Shown in pieces: positions 1-5,772 of a stretch of 6,404 bases of DNA (position 1 is its first letter; the number at the start of each line of letters is the position of its first letter). A model generated the notes under the pieces. That model was given only the letters and a program-made list of their open reading frames with translations, ran no database searches and had not been told where the DNA came from. Origin of the DNA: Candidatus Methanomethylophilaceae archaeon (GTDB lineage: Archaea; Thermoplasmatota; Thermoplasmata; Methanomassiliicoccales; Methanomethylophilaceae). Location of the stretch: the NCBI GenBank assembly GCA_017475875.1, contig JAFVET010000018.1:1-6404 (forward strand). The letters run 5' to 3'. The position numbers were made by a program, and so were the translations under genes.

Positions 1-141
1 CCATTTGGTATAATCGGAGCTATCCGTTTTCACGGCTACAAGGAATTTCTCGGTATTCACGATACCGAATCTGCTGACCAGACAGTCGATTCCAAGCCTG
101 TACATCTCACTAAGGGTGTATTCTTCTTCAGCATTGCTCAT
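1..141 (-). CDS. Small partner protein of the PIN nuclease, probable antitoxin (partial, C-terminus outside window)
   Basis: Forty-seven codons are visible, from an ATG at 141 down to base 1, with no stop, so the C-terminus lies outside the window. The visible protein begins MSNAEEEYTLSEMYRLGIDC and ends with SSDYTKW. Its ATG overlaps the TGA of the upstream PIN gene (ATGA), so translation is very probably coupled. From memory, small proteins of about 70-80 residues with a helical start, a glycine-containing LG..G...F segment and a closing DYT.(W/E)R motif commonly accompany this PIN subfamily. On that basis an antitoxin role is inferred. No classic VapB DNA-binding fold (AbrB or ribbon-helix-helix) can be seen in the part present. 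The base composition is as A+T rich as that of its partner. Confidence 0.7.
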   Translation of the reverse strand, partial: MSNAEEEYTLSEMYRLGIDCLVSRFGIVNTEKFLVAVKTDSSDYTKW

Positions 142-581
142 TCCATGCCCTCCTCGATTGAGATAAAGTCTACAGGATTTATAATCTTGATTCTGTTTTC
201 TTTAAGTTTGAGCACCTTGTCATCCGTTGTTATGAAGTAATCGCACTTCGCATGTATCGCACATGCTATATGGGATGCGTCCATCTTCTTGGCTCCTTCG
301 GTTATGATTTCGTTCCTGATACCTATAGCTTCTTTGAATCCTTTCTCATCGATATACTCGCCGCTATATGTATCCATGAACGATTCGATCTGATTGGCAG
401 ACACCTCATCGCGATTGTTGTCATTCTCATGATAAAGCACCACTGATGTGACCAGAAGATGCTTCTGTTCGATCACTTCCTTCTGGATTTTCATCTTCGC
501 CAAGGTCTCGATGTGTATCCTAAGTTGCCCCTGGTTGTCGTAAGGACGATTGTAACAGCACGAGTCCAGATATATCTTCAT
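138..581 (-). CDS. PIN-domain ribonuclease, probable toxin of a toxin-antitoxin pair
   Basis: This 147-residue protein has the layout of a single PIN domain (VapC-like, metal-dependent RNA cleavage, cytoplasmic). The first acidic residue is D6 in MKIYLDSCCYNRPYD. The second is probably E52 in the VVLYHEN segment. The third is D101 in KKMDASHIACAIHAKCDYF, and the last is D120 or D121 in ITTDDK. These are the four places where PIN domains carry their metal-binding acids, so an active enzyme is expected. An upstream in-frame ATG at 611 would add ten residues, but the start at 581 is chosen because GGAGGA at 588-593 lies six bases before it and because homologues begin with M-K-hydrophobic-Y-L-D. 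The stop codon overlaps the ATG of the small downstream gene. The order is toxin first, the reverse of usual vapBC. Which RNA it cuts cannot be read from the sequence. Confidence 0.85.
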   Translation of the reverse strand: MKIYLDSCCYNRPYDNQGQLRIHIETLAKMKIQKEVIEQKHLLVTSVVLYHENDNNRDEVSANQIESFMDTYSGEYIDEKGFKEAIGIRNEIITEGAKKMDASHIACAIHAKCDYFITTDDKVLKLKENRIKIINPVDFISIEEGME

Positions 582-587
582 TTTTCT

Positions 588-593
588 TCCTCC
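588..593 (-). promoter_or_regulatory. Ribosome binding site deciding the PIN gene start
   Basis: On the minus strand GGAGGA precedes the ATG at 581 with a six-base spacer. It is the strongest Shine-Dalgarno match in the left part of the window and favours this start over the ATG at 611. Confidence 0.7.
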
Positions 594-619
594 GCTATTC
601 GTATACCCCAATCCATGGA

Positions 620-627
620 TAAAAGGA
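620..627 (-). promoter_or_regulatory. Possible TATA box for the PIN/partner operon
   Basis: The minus strand reads CTTTTATC here. Transcription starting about 26 bases downstream (near 597) would leave a short leader that just contains the GGAGGA site. The position fits, but the match is modest and the promoter is a prediction only. Confidence 0.35.
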
Positions 628-647
628 GGTTGCCTTCCTCGTTTCGA

Positions 648-704
648 TCAGATCTTCATCATTACCTGGTCAAGCCATCTTCTGGCGGTCTCCCTTCCCG
701 GACA
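648..704 (-). pseudogene. In-frame C-terminal remnant of the SprT/DUF45-like gene beyond the TAA stop
   Basis: Directly after the TAA at 705-707, the same frame reads CPGRETARRWLDQVMMKI and then TGA. The PGRE.ARRWLD pattern looks like the closing helix of SprT/DUF45-like proteins. The spacing from the degenerate HGIAS position also agrees with the spacing recalled for intact members. This suggests that the stop codon arose by mutation inside a longer gene. Confidence 0.45.
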
Positions 705-1304
705 TTAAGCCATGATGTCGGCGATCTCCTTCCTTCTCTCAAGGAAATCAATGCCGAAGTCGACATTGATGCTGGCGATTCCGTGCAAGAGGAAGTAATC
801 GAGCACCTCCTTGGGCACATCGTCCCTGAGGAATCTCCTGTTCATTATCACCACCCTCATCAGGCATGAGCTGTGGCCGACCTTCGAAACCGACACATCC
901 TTGGACCAGAACAGTTTCAGTCCTTTGATCCTGTCTATGATTCCGGCATCGACGAGCCTGAAGTACGCATCCCAGAGTCTGCTGTCATCGGCGTTCTCCA
1001 TATCGCAGATGGCCCTGCTCCTCTCGATGTACTTCTCCTGGTTGAGTTCCCTGAACTCATCTGATGTGAGCCATTCCTTGGTGCAGTTCGGATATTCCGT
1101 TTCCTCCTCGGTGCGGAGATTTGAGAAGATCGTTCTCGCGATGCCTTCGATTACTTCGATCGGTGCTTTCTGAAGGTAATCGGAGACGGTGAAGCTCGCG
1201 TTGCTCAAAGTGCGGCACCATCTCACCTTCAGGTTCCTGTATGCGGAGAATTCCGCTTCCACGTTCTCAAATCCTAAATCGTTTCCGACCTTCTGGAAGG
1301 TCAT
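705..1304 (-). CDS. SprT/DUF45-like metallopeptidase relative lacking its HExxH motif; probably a decaying gene
   Basis: The open frame encodes 199 residues. The segment NLKVRWCRTLSNASFTVSDY (about 24-43), the following APIEVIEGIARTIFS, a YP..TKEWLTSDEF stretch and VLDYFLLH near 168-174 recall archaeal SprT-like/DUF45 proteins, where VLDY..YHELCH carries the zinc ligands. Here that place reads HGIAS (174-178), so both the catalytic glutamate and the second histidine are absent, and no later histidine ligand is visible. After the TAA at 705-707 the same frame continues for 18 codons (CPGRETARRWLDQVMMKI) to a TGA at 648-650. That stretch resembles the family's C-terminal PG.E.A..WL helix. At the other end, a well-spaced AGGAG (1338-1342) serves an in-frame ATG at 1328, but the frame stops at TAA 1311-1313 before reopening. 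No good ribosome site precedes the ATG at 1304. The family call is from recall. That the gene is damaged is an inference, though several signs agree. It may be expressed as a catalytically dead protein, if at all. Confidence 0.55.
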   Translation of the reverse strand: MTFQKVGNDLGFENVEAEFSAYRNLKVRWCRTLSNASFTVSDYLQKAPIEVIEGIARTIFSNLRTEEETEYPNCTKEWLTSDEFRELNQEKYIERSRAICDMENADDSRLWDAYFRLVDAGIIDRIKGLKLFWSKDVSVSKVGHSSCLMRVVIMNRRFLRDDVPKEVLDYFLLHGIASINVDFGIDFLERRKEIADIMA

Positions 1305-1337
1305 GTTCAGTTATTCAGATGTCACCATCTTGTTCAA

Positions 1338-1342
1338 CTCCT
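1338..1342 (-). promoter_or_regulatory. Orphaned ribosome binding site for a start codon whose frame stops after five codons
   Basis: AGGAG on the minus strand lies nine bases before an ATG at 1328. That frame reads MVTSE and then TAA (1311-1313), and it is the same frame as the following SprT-like gene. The simplest reading is the original start of that gene, now separated from it by a nonsense codon. A short translated leader or the tail of a lost upstream frame are alternatives. Confidence 0.4.
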
Positions 1343-1406
1343 TTTGGGCATAGGTATCAGTGAGTTGACGCTCCTGGTTGAATCGGATCAAGTCAATGAT
1401 GACTAA

Positions 1407-1414
1407 GCATAAAC
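1407..1414 (-). promoter_or_regulatory. Possible TATA box for the leftward SprT-like gene
   Basis: The minus strand reads GTTTATGC, which would place transcription start near 1384. The candidate operator at 1411-1427 overlaps and lies just upstream of it, in the same arrangement as at the regulator promoter. The match to an archaeal TATA box is weak. Confidence 0.25.
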
Positions 1415-1427
1415 GGAACCATTATTG
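1411..1427. promoter_or_regulatory. Candidate operator, copy 1 (AAACRGAACCATWATTG)
   Basis: The plus strand reads aaacggaaccattattg. It matches copy 2 (4364-4380) at 15 of 17 positions. It lies 17 bp upstream of the TATA box of the permease operon. A shared element in front of both transcription units of one transporter, with an AraC-type regulator encoded between them, makes it the best candidate binding site for that regulator. No binding evidence exists in the sequence itself. Confidence 0.45.
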
Positions 1428-1443
1428 GCTCATACATCCAAAC

Positions 1444-1451
1444 TTTATAAA
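1444..1451 (+). promoter_or_regulatory. TATA box of the permease-ATPase operon
   Basis: TTTATAAA is the best TATA match in the intergenic region. Transcription would begin near 1474, so any permease start codon upstream of that (for example TTG at 1425) is unlikely. Confidence 0.55.
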
Positions 1452-1526
1452 CTGCGAAACTCCAGCCTTTCCCAGGGATATGCGTTGGTCGAGACTCTTC
1501 CGCACGAGCTGACGGTCGAAGAGGCC

Positions 1527-2606
1527 ATGGAGGTATGGTCCTCGCCATTGAAGGAGGACAGGAGTCGGGCCGTCAGGGAGGGGTACGTGCGCTCGGTGAG
1601 GATGAAGGTCCTCTTCATCTGCGCATGCATGGTGGCTCTGTTCGTCTCCATCGTATGCGCGGTGGGGTTCGGGCCCGTCGACATCGGGCTCCTGAACTCC
1701 GTCCAGATCATGCTGGACCACATCACCGGAAACGTCCAGGACGCCGTCTATGACCATTTCATATGGGAAGGGCGTCTGCCGAGGGGGCTCCTGGGAGCGC
1801 TGACGGGGGCCGGCCTTGCGATCGGCGGCTGCGTGATGCAGAGCACTTTGAACAACGGTCTGGCCGACTCGTACACGACCGGTATATCGGCCGGTGCCGG
1901 ATTCGGAGCTACGCTGGCGTTCACGGTAGGATTCACATTGGCCACGGGGATGTACGCCGTGGTGTTCAACGCGTTCGTGTTCTCCATCATCCCGACCCTG
2001 GCGATCCTCATGATTTCCAGGATAAAGGGCGGATCGCCCCTGGTGATGGTCATGTCGGGGATCGCGATGATGTATCTCTTCAACGCCGTGTCAGCAATAT
2101 TCAAGATAATGGCTGACCCGAACGACCTGGCGGCGCTGTACGCATGGCAGCTGGGTTCCGTCAGTTCCTGCTCCTGGGAGGACATAGCCCTGGTCCTCGT
2201 CGCCGTGGCGTCCTGCGGCCTCGCCCTCCAGGCACTCGCGTCCAGGATAAACCTGCTGTCGGCGGGCGACGACTACGCCAGGTCCATGGGTGTCAGTGTG
2301 GCGACGCTCCGCAACCTGTGCCTTGTGATAGTCACGCTGATGACGTCGATCCTGGTGAGCTTCACCGGACTCATAGGATTCGTGGGACTGGTCGCGCCAC
2401 ACATCTGTAGGATCTTCATCGGTTCGGACAACAGGTACCTCCTCGCGGCGTCGGCGGTCATGGGCGCGCTCGTCGTGGTTGCGGCGGACACCGCCGGGAA
2501 GGTGCTCTTCCAGCCCTACGAACTCCAGGTGGGGATAATAACGGCGTTCCTGGGGGCGCCGCTGTTCCTGTATCTGATAGTCAGGACCAAGAGGACTTCG
2601 TGGTGA
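1527..2606 (+). CDS. FecCD/BtuC-type ABC transporter permease (iron-siderophore, heme or cobamide uptake)
   Basis: This is an integral membrane permease of the type II metal-chelate importer family, expected to work as a dimer with the ATPase encoded next. From this start it has 359 residues, with a cytoplasmic N-terminus of about 25 residues, followed by many hydrophobic spans compatible with the family's ten helices. Family marks are RLPRGLLGALTGAGLAIGG (about 83-101), then MQSTLNNGLADSYTTGISAG (104-123), the coupling-helix region GDDYARSMGVSVATLRNL (247-264), and TGLIGFVGLVAPHICRIFIG (280-299) followed by SDNRYLL. In most relatives the first conserved loop reads NPLADP; here both prolines are replaced (NGLADS). 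The start is uncertain. ATG 1527 is the first in-frame ATG, TTG 1485 has coding-like third positions after it, and ATG 1602 has GGTGA just before it but would remove the YVRSVR segment usual before helix 1. The transported ligand cannot be told from the sequence. Confidence 0.9.
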   Translation: MEVWSSPLKEDRSRAVREGYVRSVRMKVLFICACMVALFVSIVCAVGFGPVDIGLLNSVQIMLDHITGNVQDAVYDHFIWEGRLPRGLLGALTGAGLAIGGCVMQSTLNNGLADSYTTGISAGAGFGATLAFTVGFTLATGMYAVVFNAFVFSIIPTLAILMISRIKGGSPLVMVMSGIAMMYLFNAVSAIFKIMADPNDLAALYAWQLGSVSSCSWEDIALVLVAVASCGLALQALASRINLLSAGDDYARSMGVSVATLRNLCLVIVTLMTSILVSFTGLIGFVGLVAPHICRIFIGSDNRYLLAASAVMGALVVVAADTAGKVLFQPYELQVGIITAFLGAPLFLYLIVRTKRTSW

Positions 2607-2607
2607 C

Positions 2608-3387
2608 ATGAGGATACGGATAGACTCGCTGACCTGTGGTTACCACGAATCGCAACCGGTTTTGAGCGACATCAACCTCGAATTCGATTCCGACGACGGT
2701 CTGATATGCATAATCGGTCCGAACGGGGTCGGGAAATCCACTTTGGTGAGGTGCATAGACGACCTGGTCCGTCCGACCGGGGGTAGCGTATCGCTGGACG
2801 GCAGGGACGTCCGCGACATCCCAAGGGGTGAGCTCGCCGAGAGGATAGGCTACGTCCAGACGACGTCGGCCCCTCACGGCTCCATGACCGTGTTCGAGAC
2901 CGTGTCCATGGGAAGGTACAACAGGATGGGATGGAGGATGAGGGCGGAGGACCTCGACGTCATAGACAAGGCCATGTCGGTCATGGGTCTGGGGCCGCTC
3001 GGCGGGAGGCCGGCCGACGAACTGTCCGCAGGTCAGTTCCAGAAGATGATGATAGCCCGTGGGCTGGCCCAATGCACCGACGTCCTGATCCTGGACGAGC
3101 CTACCGCCAACCTGGACCTACGGGCCCAGATGTTCGTGGCATCGCTGCTCAGGCGGCTCTGCAGGGCCGACAACAAGCTCGTGCTCATGATCTGCCACGA
3201 CGTGAACATAGCCGCCAAGGTGGCCGACAAGATACTGATTCTGGCCAAGCCCGGAAGGGTGCTCGCGTTCGGGACCCCGGCAGAGGTGGTGAACAAGGAG
3301 AACATCAGGGAGGCCTACGGGGTGGAATGCGACATAGTCGAGCACGAGGGGAGGCCCGCCGTCCTCATCCGCTCCGATTCTGTATGA
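2608..3387 (+). CDS. FecE/BtuD-type ABC transporter ATP-binding protein
   Basis: This is the cytoplasmic ATPase subunit that drives the adjacent permease. It has 259 residues, the normal length for the family. The nucleotide-binding elements are complete and in order: Walker A GPNGVGKST (37-45), Q-loop Q84 in GYVQT, signature LSAGQ (139-143), Walker B VLILDE (159-164) with catalytic E164, D-loop ANLDL (167-171), and switch histidine H197 in LMICHDVN. LSAGQ in place of LSGGQ is common in iron-chelate and cobalamin ATPases. The ATG follows the permease TGA after one base, and a GGTGA (2602-2606) overlapping that stop is the likely ribosome site, so the two genes are co-transcribed and probably translationally coupled. 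The last 23 bp overlap the end of the convergent regulator gene. Confidence 0.95.
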   Translation: MRIRIDSLTCGYHESQPVLSDINLEFDSDDGLICIIGPNGVGKSTLVRCIDDLVRPTGGSVSLDGRDVRDIPRGELAERIGYVQTTSAPHGSMTVFETVSMGRYNRMGWRMRAEDLDVIDKAMSVMGLGPLGGRPADELSAGQFQKMMIARGLAQCTDVLILDEPTANLDLRAQMFVASLLRRLCRADNKLVLMICHDVNIAAKVADKILILAKPGRVLAFGTPAEVVNKENIREAYGVECDIVEHEGRPAVLIRSDSV

Positions 3388-4330
3388 CCAGTGGGTTCCC
3401 GAACTCACTGTCGAAATGTTTGGGCCTGAAGCCGAACTCCTTCCTGAAGGCCGTGGCGAACTTGTTCTCCTTTTCGTAACCAACAGATTCGGCGACCCTT
3501 CCCATGTTCCTCTCGCCCAGGAGCATCCTGCTCCCGGCCGTTATGAGGCGGTAGTGTTTCTGCAGGGAGTACGGGGTGTCCCCGTACACCTCCTTGAACC
3601 TTCTGCCGATCGCGTATTTGTCGGCCCCTATCTCCGCACATATCCCGTTGATGTTGGGGACCGTGCCGAGGTCGAACATGATCCGATTGTAGACGAGGTC
3701 CTCGGGTCTCGTCTCCACGGAACCGGAGACGTCCGGGAAACCGACAATTTCATTCTCGTATAGCCTGCGAACCAGGTCCGAAACGAGAACGGTCGCCGTA
3801 TCGTCGTCTATCGATCCCGGATCGTCGAGCATGGCCTTCAGAGCGTACAGCACAACCATGGTCCCGTCGTCCAGCGCGAACGGCCTCATGCTGTCCACCT
3901 GGTACCGTCCGCATATCCCGTCGAGGACTTCGGAGATGTCAGGAAGGTCATCCAGTCCGATCGGTCTGAATCCCTTAAGATCGATGCCTATCGACAGGCC
4001 GATATAGCGCATGGTCGGGATGTATATGTTCTCCCTCTGGCTCGAAGGATGGTGGACGAGCCCCATCCCCTGGAACCTGGATTTTACGGAGCCGTCCCGT
4101 TCGGTCGCGTATCTCCCCATCAGGGTCGTGTTGATCATCAGATAGTCCATGTCGCCGATGCGGTCCTGGTTCGTGAAGTAGGCGGTGCTCACATCGAAAT
4201 AGTTCACCACGAAACCCCTCTCGAAGATGAAATTGGTGACCCGGGCGTACCCGTCGTCTAGTTCCATCTCGTACACCCGACCTTTTCCAATAGGCTTGCT
4301 GACGAAATCGTTGAAGACCCTGATGTCCAT
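3365..4330 (-). CDS. AraC-family transcriptional regulator
   Basis: This 321-residue protein has an unassigned N-terminal region (about 1-215) and a C-terminal AraC DNA-binding domain (about 220-307) with two helix-turn-helix units. The first unit is INGICAEIGADKYAIGRRFK followed by EVYGDTPYSLQKHYRL. The second is NMGRVAESVGYEKENKFATA followed by FRKEFGFRPKHF, a close match to the IA..vGY....F...F...fG..P signature. AraC proteins are chiefly bacterial, so acquisition by transfer is plausible. PchR/YbtA-type members control siderophore uptake, and the position between the two halves of a chelate transporter suggests a similar local role, with the N-terminal part sensing the ligand. The start at 4330 is supported by a TATA box centred about 32 bp upstream, which implies a leader of only a few bases. 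Its 3' end overlaps the convergent ATPase gene by 23 bp. Confidence 0.9.
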   Translation of the reverse strand: MDIRVFNDFVSKPIGKGRVYEMELDDGYARVTNFIFERGFVVNYFDVSTAYFTNQDRIGDMDYLMINTTLMGRYATERDGSVKSRFQGMGLVHHPSSQRENIYIPTMRYIGLSIGIDLKGFRPIGLDDLPDISEVLDGICGRYQVDSMRPFALDDGTMVVLYALKAMLDDPGSIDDDTATVLVSDLVRRLYENEIVGFPDVSGSVETRPEDLVYNRIMFDLGTVPNINGICAEIGADKYAIGRRFKEVYGDTPYSLQKHYRLITAGSRMLLGERNMGRVAESVGYEKENKFATAFRKEFGFRPKHFDSEFGNPLVIQNRSG

Positions 4331-4358
4331 GCGTTCGATTCGACGTACGGATTGTCGC

Positions 4359-4366
4359 TATAAAAA
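4359..4366 (-). promoter_or_regulatory. TATA box of the AraC-type regulator gene
   Basis: The minus strand reads TTTTTATA, centred about 32 bp before the regulator ATG. Transcription should start within about ten bases of the ATG, giving an almost leaderless transcript. The box overlaps the end of the candidate operator, so a bound regulator could affect its own promoter. Confidence 0.5.
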
Positions 4367-4380
4367 CAGAACCATAATTG
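4364..4380. promoter_or_regulatory. Candidate operator, copy 2 (AAACRGAACCATWATTG)
   Basis: The plus strand reads aaacagaaccataattg, which is 15 of 17 positions identical to copy 1 upstream of the permease. It lies in the 121-bp region between the divergent regulator and substrate-binding protein genes. It overlaps the regulator's TATA box and lies about 20 bp upstream of a TATA candidate for the binding protein. The placement suits autoregulation together with control of the binding protein. Confidence 0.45.
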
Positions 4381-4397
4381 CGCAGCCCTTGTCACGG

Positions 4398-4406
4398 TTA
4401 AATAAT
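4398..4406 (+). promoter_or_regulatory. Possible TATA box of the substrate-binding protein gene
   Basis: TTAAATAAT would place transcription start near 4429 and give a leader of about 23 bases. A second A+T-rich stretch (ATAATATAT, 4431-4439) is only about 17 bp before the ATG, too close for a standard archaeal promoter. Confidence 0.35.
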
Positions 4407-4451
4407 CAGGCCTCGAAATCGACGTGTCGGATAATATATCCAAGTGATCGA

Positions 4452-5747
4452 ATGGACAAGAAGATTGTGATCGCTGCGATCGTCGTGATCGCACTGATAG
4501 CCGTGGCCGCGGCGGCGCTCCTGATGCTGCCGAAGGATTCCACGGACATGTCCTCCAAGACCGACGACATCCGTGTCACGATATTCGGCAACGCCAACGG
4601 GGACGACGTCATCGACGAGAAGGATAAGAAGATAATAGAGAAGATAGTGGCGGACGACGTCAAGGATTGGAAGACCAGGTACGTGTACGCCGACGCGAAC
4701 CAGGACGGGAAGATCACGTCCGAGGACGCGGACGTGGTCCAGAACTACATCGACCGGAAGTCCACCACGCTCTACTACAAGGACTACTTCGGCACGATCG
4801 CCCACGTCCCGTATCCGATCGGTAGCAAGGTGGGGGTAGACCATCCGTATCCCGCGTTCATCATGGCCGCCGCGGGCGTCTACGACAGGCTCGTCGCGGT
4901 CGACGACGCCAGTCCCATGTACTACGGCGACTCCGTCCTTCCCGGTCTGAGCAAGATGAAGATCATCGGAAGCAGCACCAAGATCACCCTCGAACAGGTG
5001 GCCGCCGCCGGGATCGACGCTTTTATAATATACTCTAACTGGCCGGGACACTGCTACCTCTACGACGAGGCGGAGAAATCCGGTTTGGCGAACAGGATCG
5101 CGTTCATCTCCGTGGACATACAGCAGCTGGACGGCGCCTCCGGAACGCTCATGATCGGAGCCCTGTTCAACACCGGAGATTCCGTCAGCAAGTCCCTGGA
5201 GTACGCGGGCAAGGTCGACAAGATAATCGACAAGCTGGACGGGATGGGCGTCGCCAAGAGGACCGTCCTGTTCGACTACATAGCGCAGTGGGGATCCGAT
5301 TACTATCAGTACATCGCCGGAGGGGCCGCGAACATAGTCTCCAAGAAGGCGGTGAACTTCACGGCAGCATATGAGAACGCCGGAAACGTAATGGTGGACG
5401 AGGAGACCCTGGTCGCCGCGAGCAAGGGCGTTCCGATAATCATCCAGTTCCAGATGCCGTCCGGCGTCGAGAGGGCGAACGTGGACACCTATCTTGGAGA
5501 GCGCATCCAGGCCATGCTCACAAAGACCGACGCCTATGCCAACAAGGAGATCTACGCCATAGACAGCGACCTGATCAACGGGGTGTCCGGGGCCTATTTC
5601 GGAGCCTATCTGACGGCGGCCATGCTCTACGATTCCGTGGACTACGACGACGCCGTCAAGGAACTGGAGTCGTTCCTGGAGAACTTCATGCCAGCGAAGG
5701 TGAGTTCCAGCAAAGGCTACGCTTACACGAACAAAGAGCTGTCGTGA
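4452..5747 (+). CDS. Membrane-anchored ABC substrate-binding protein (FecB/BtuF-like) with an N-terminal dockerin-like module
   Basis: This 431-residue protein is expected to capture the chelate outside the cell and hand it to the permease. Residues 5-26 form one hydrophobic helix after MDKK with no lipobox cysteine, so it is probably anchored by this helix rather than by lipid. Residues about 41-103 hold two dockerin-type calcium loops: N47/N49/D51/D55/D58 (GNANGDDVIDEKD) and D81/N83/D85/D92 (ADANQDGKITSED). Each is followed by a helix (KKIIEKIVADDV, ADVVQNYIDR). From about 113 a periplasmic-binding-protein (FecB/BtuF type) domain follows, with YDRLVAVDD, GLSKMKIIGSSTKITLEQVA and AGIDAFIIYS as typical blocks. 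The frame is open further upstream, but the start at 4452 gives the signal anchor, lies downstream of possible TATA boxes, and has GTGATC (4444-4449) as a likely ribosome site. Dockerins normally bind cohesins in bacterial cellulosomes; here the partner is unknown. Ligand identity is not evident. Confidence 0.88.
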   Translation: MDKKIVIAAIVVIALIAVAAAALLMLPKDSTDMSSKTDDIRVTIFGNANGDDVIDEKDKKIIEKIVADDVKDWKTRYVYADANQDGKITSEDADVVQNYIDRKSTTLYYKDYFGTIAHVPYPIGSKVGVDHPYPAFIMAAAGVYDRLVAVDDASPMYYGDSVLPGLSKMKIIGSSTKITLEQVAAAGIDAFIIYSNWPGHCYLYDEAEKSGLANRIAFISVDIQQLDGASGTLMIGALFNTGDSVSKSLEYAGKVDKIIDKLDGMGVAKRTVLFDYIAQWGSDYYQYIAGGAANIVSKKAVNFTAAYENAGNVMVDEETLVAASKGVPIIIQFQMPSGVERANVDTYLGERIQAMLTKTDAYANKEIYAIDSDLINGVSGAYFGAYLTAAMLYDSVDYDDAVKELESFLENFMPAKVSSSKGYAYTNKELS

Positions 5748-5772
5748 TCGTCGCGTAGCGCCAAACCCTTTT

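Noticed and set aside
705..707. Stop codon of the SprT-like gene read through as pyrrolysine
   Set aside because: Pyrrolysine is encoded by TAG; both interrupting codons here are TAA.
459..1173. Long plus-strand open frames across the left region
   Set aside because: They are antisense to the PIN and SprT-like frames, lack ribosome sites, and their translations show no protein-like motifs.
1425..1484. TTG start at 1425 for the permease
   Set aside because: It lies upstream of the TATA box, and the codons before 1485 do not have the G/C third-position bias of the gene.
4227..4451. Upstream extension of the substrate-binding protein by 75 codons
   Set aside because: It would run antisense through the regulator start and both promoters, and would bury the obvious N-terminal membrane anchor.
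5029..5037. TATA-like ttttataat inside the substrate-binding protein gene
   Set aside because: It encodes part of the conserved FIIYSN stretch, and no start codon of a supported gene lies at a suitable distance.
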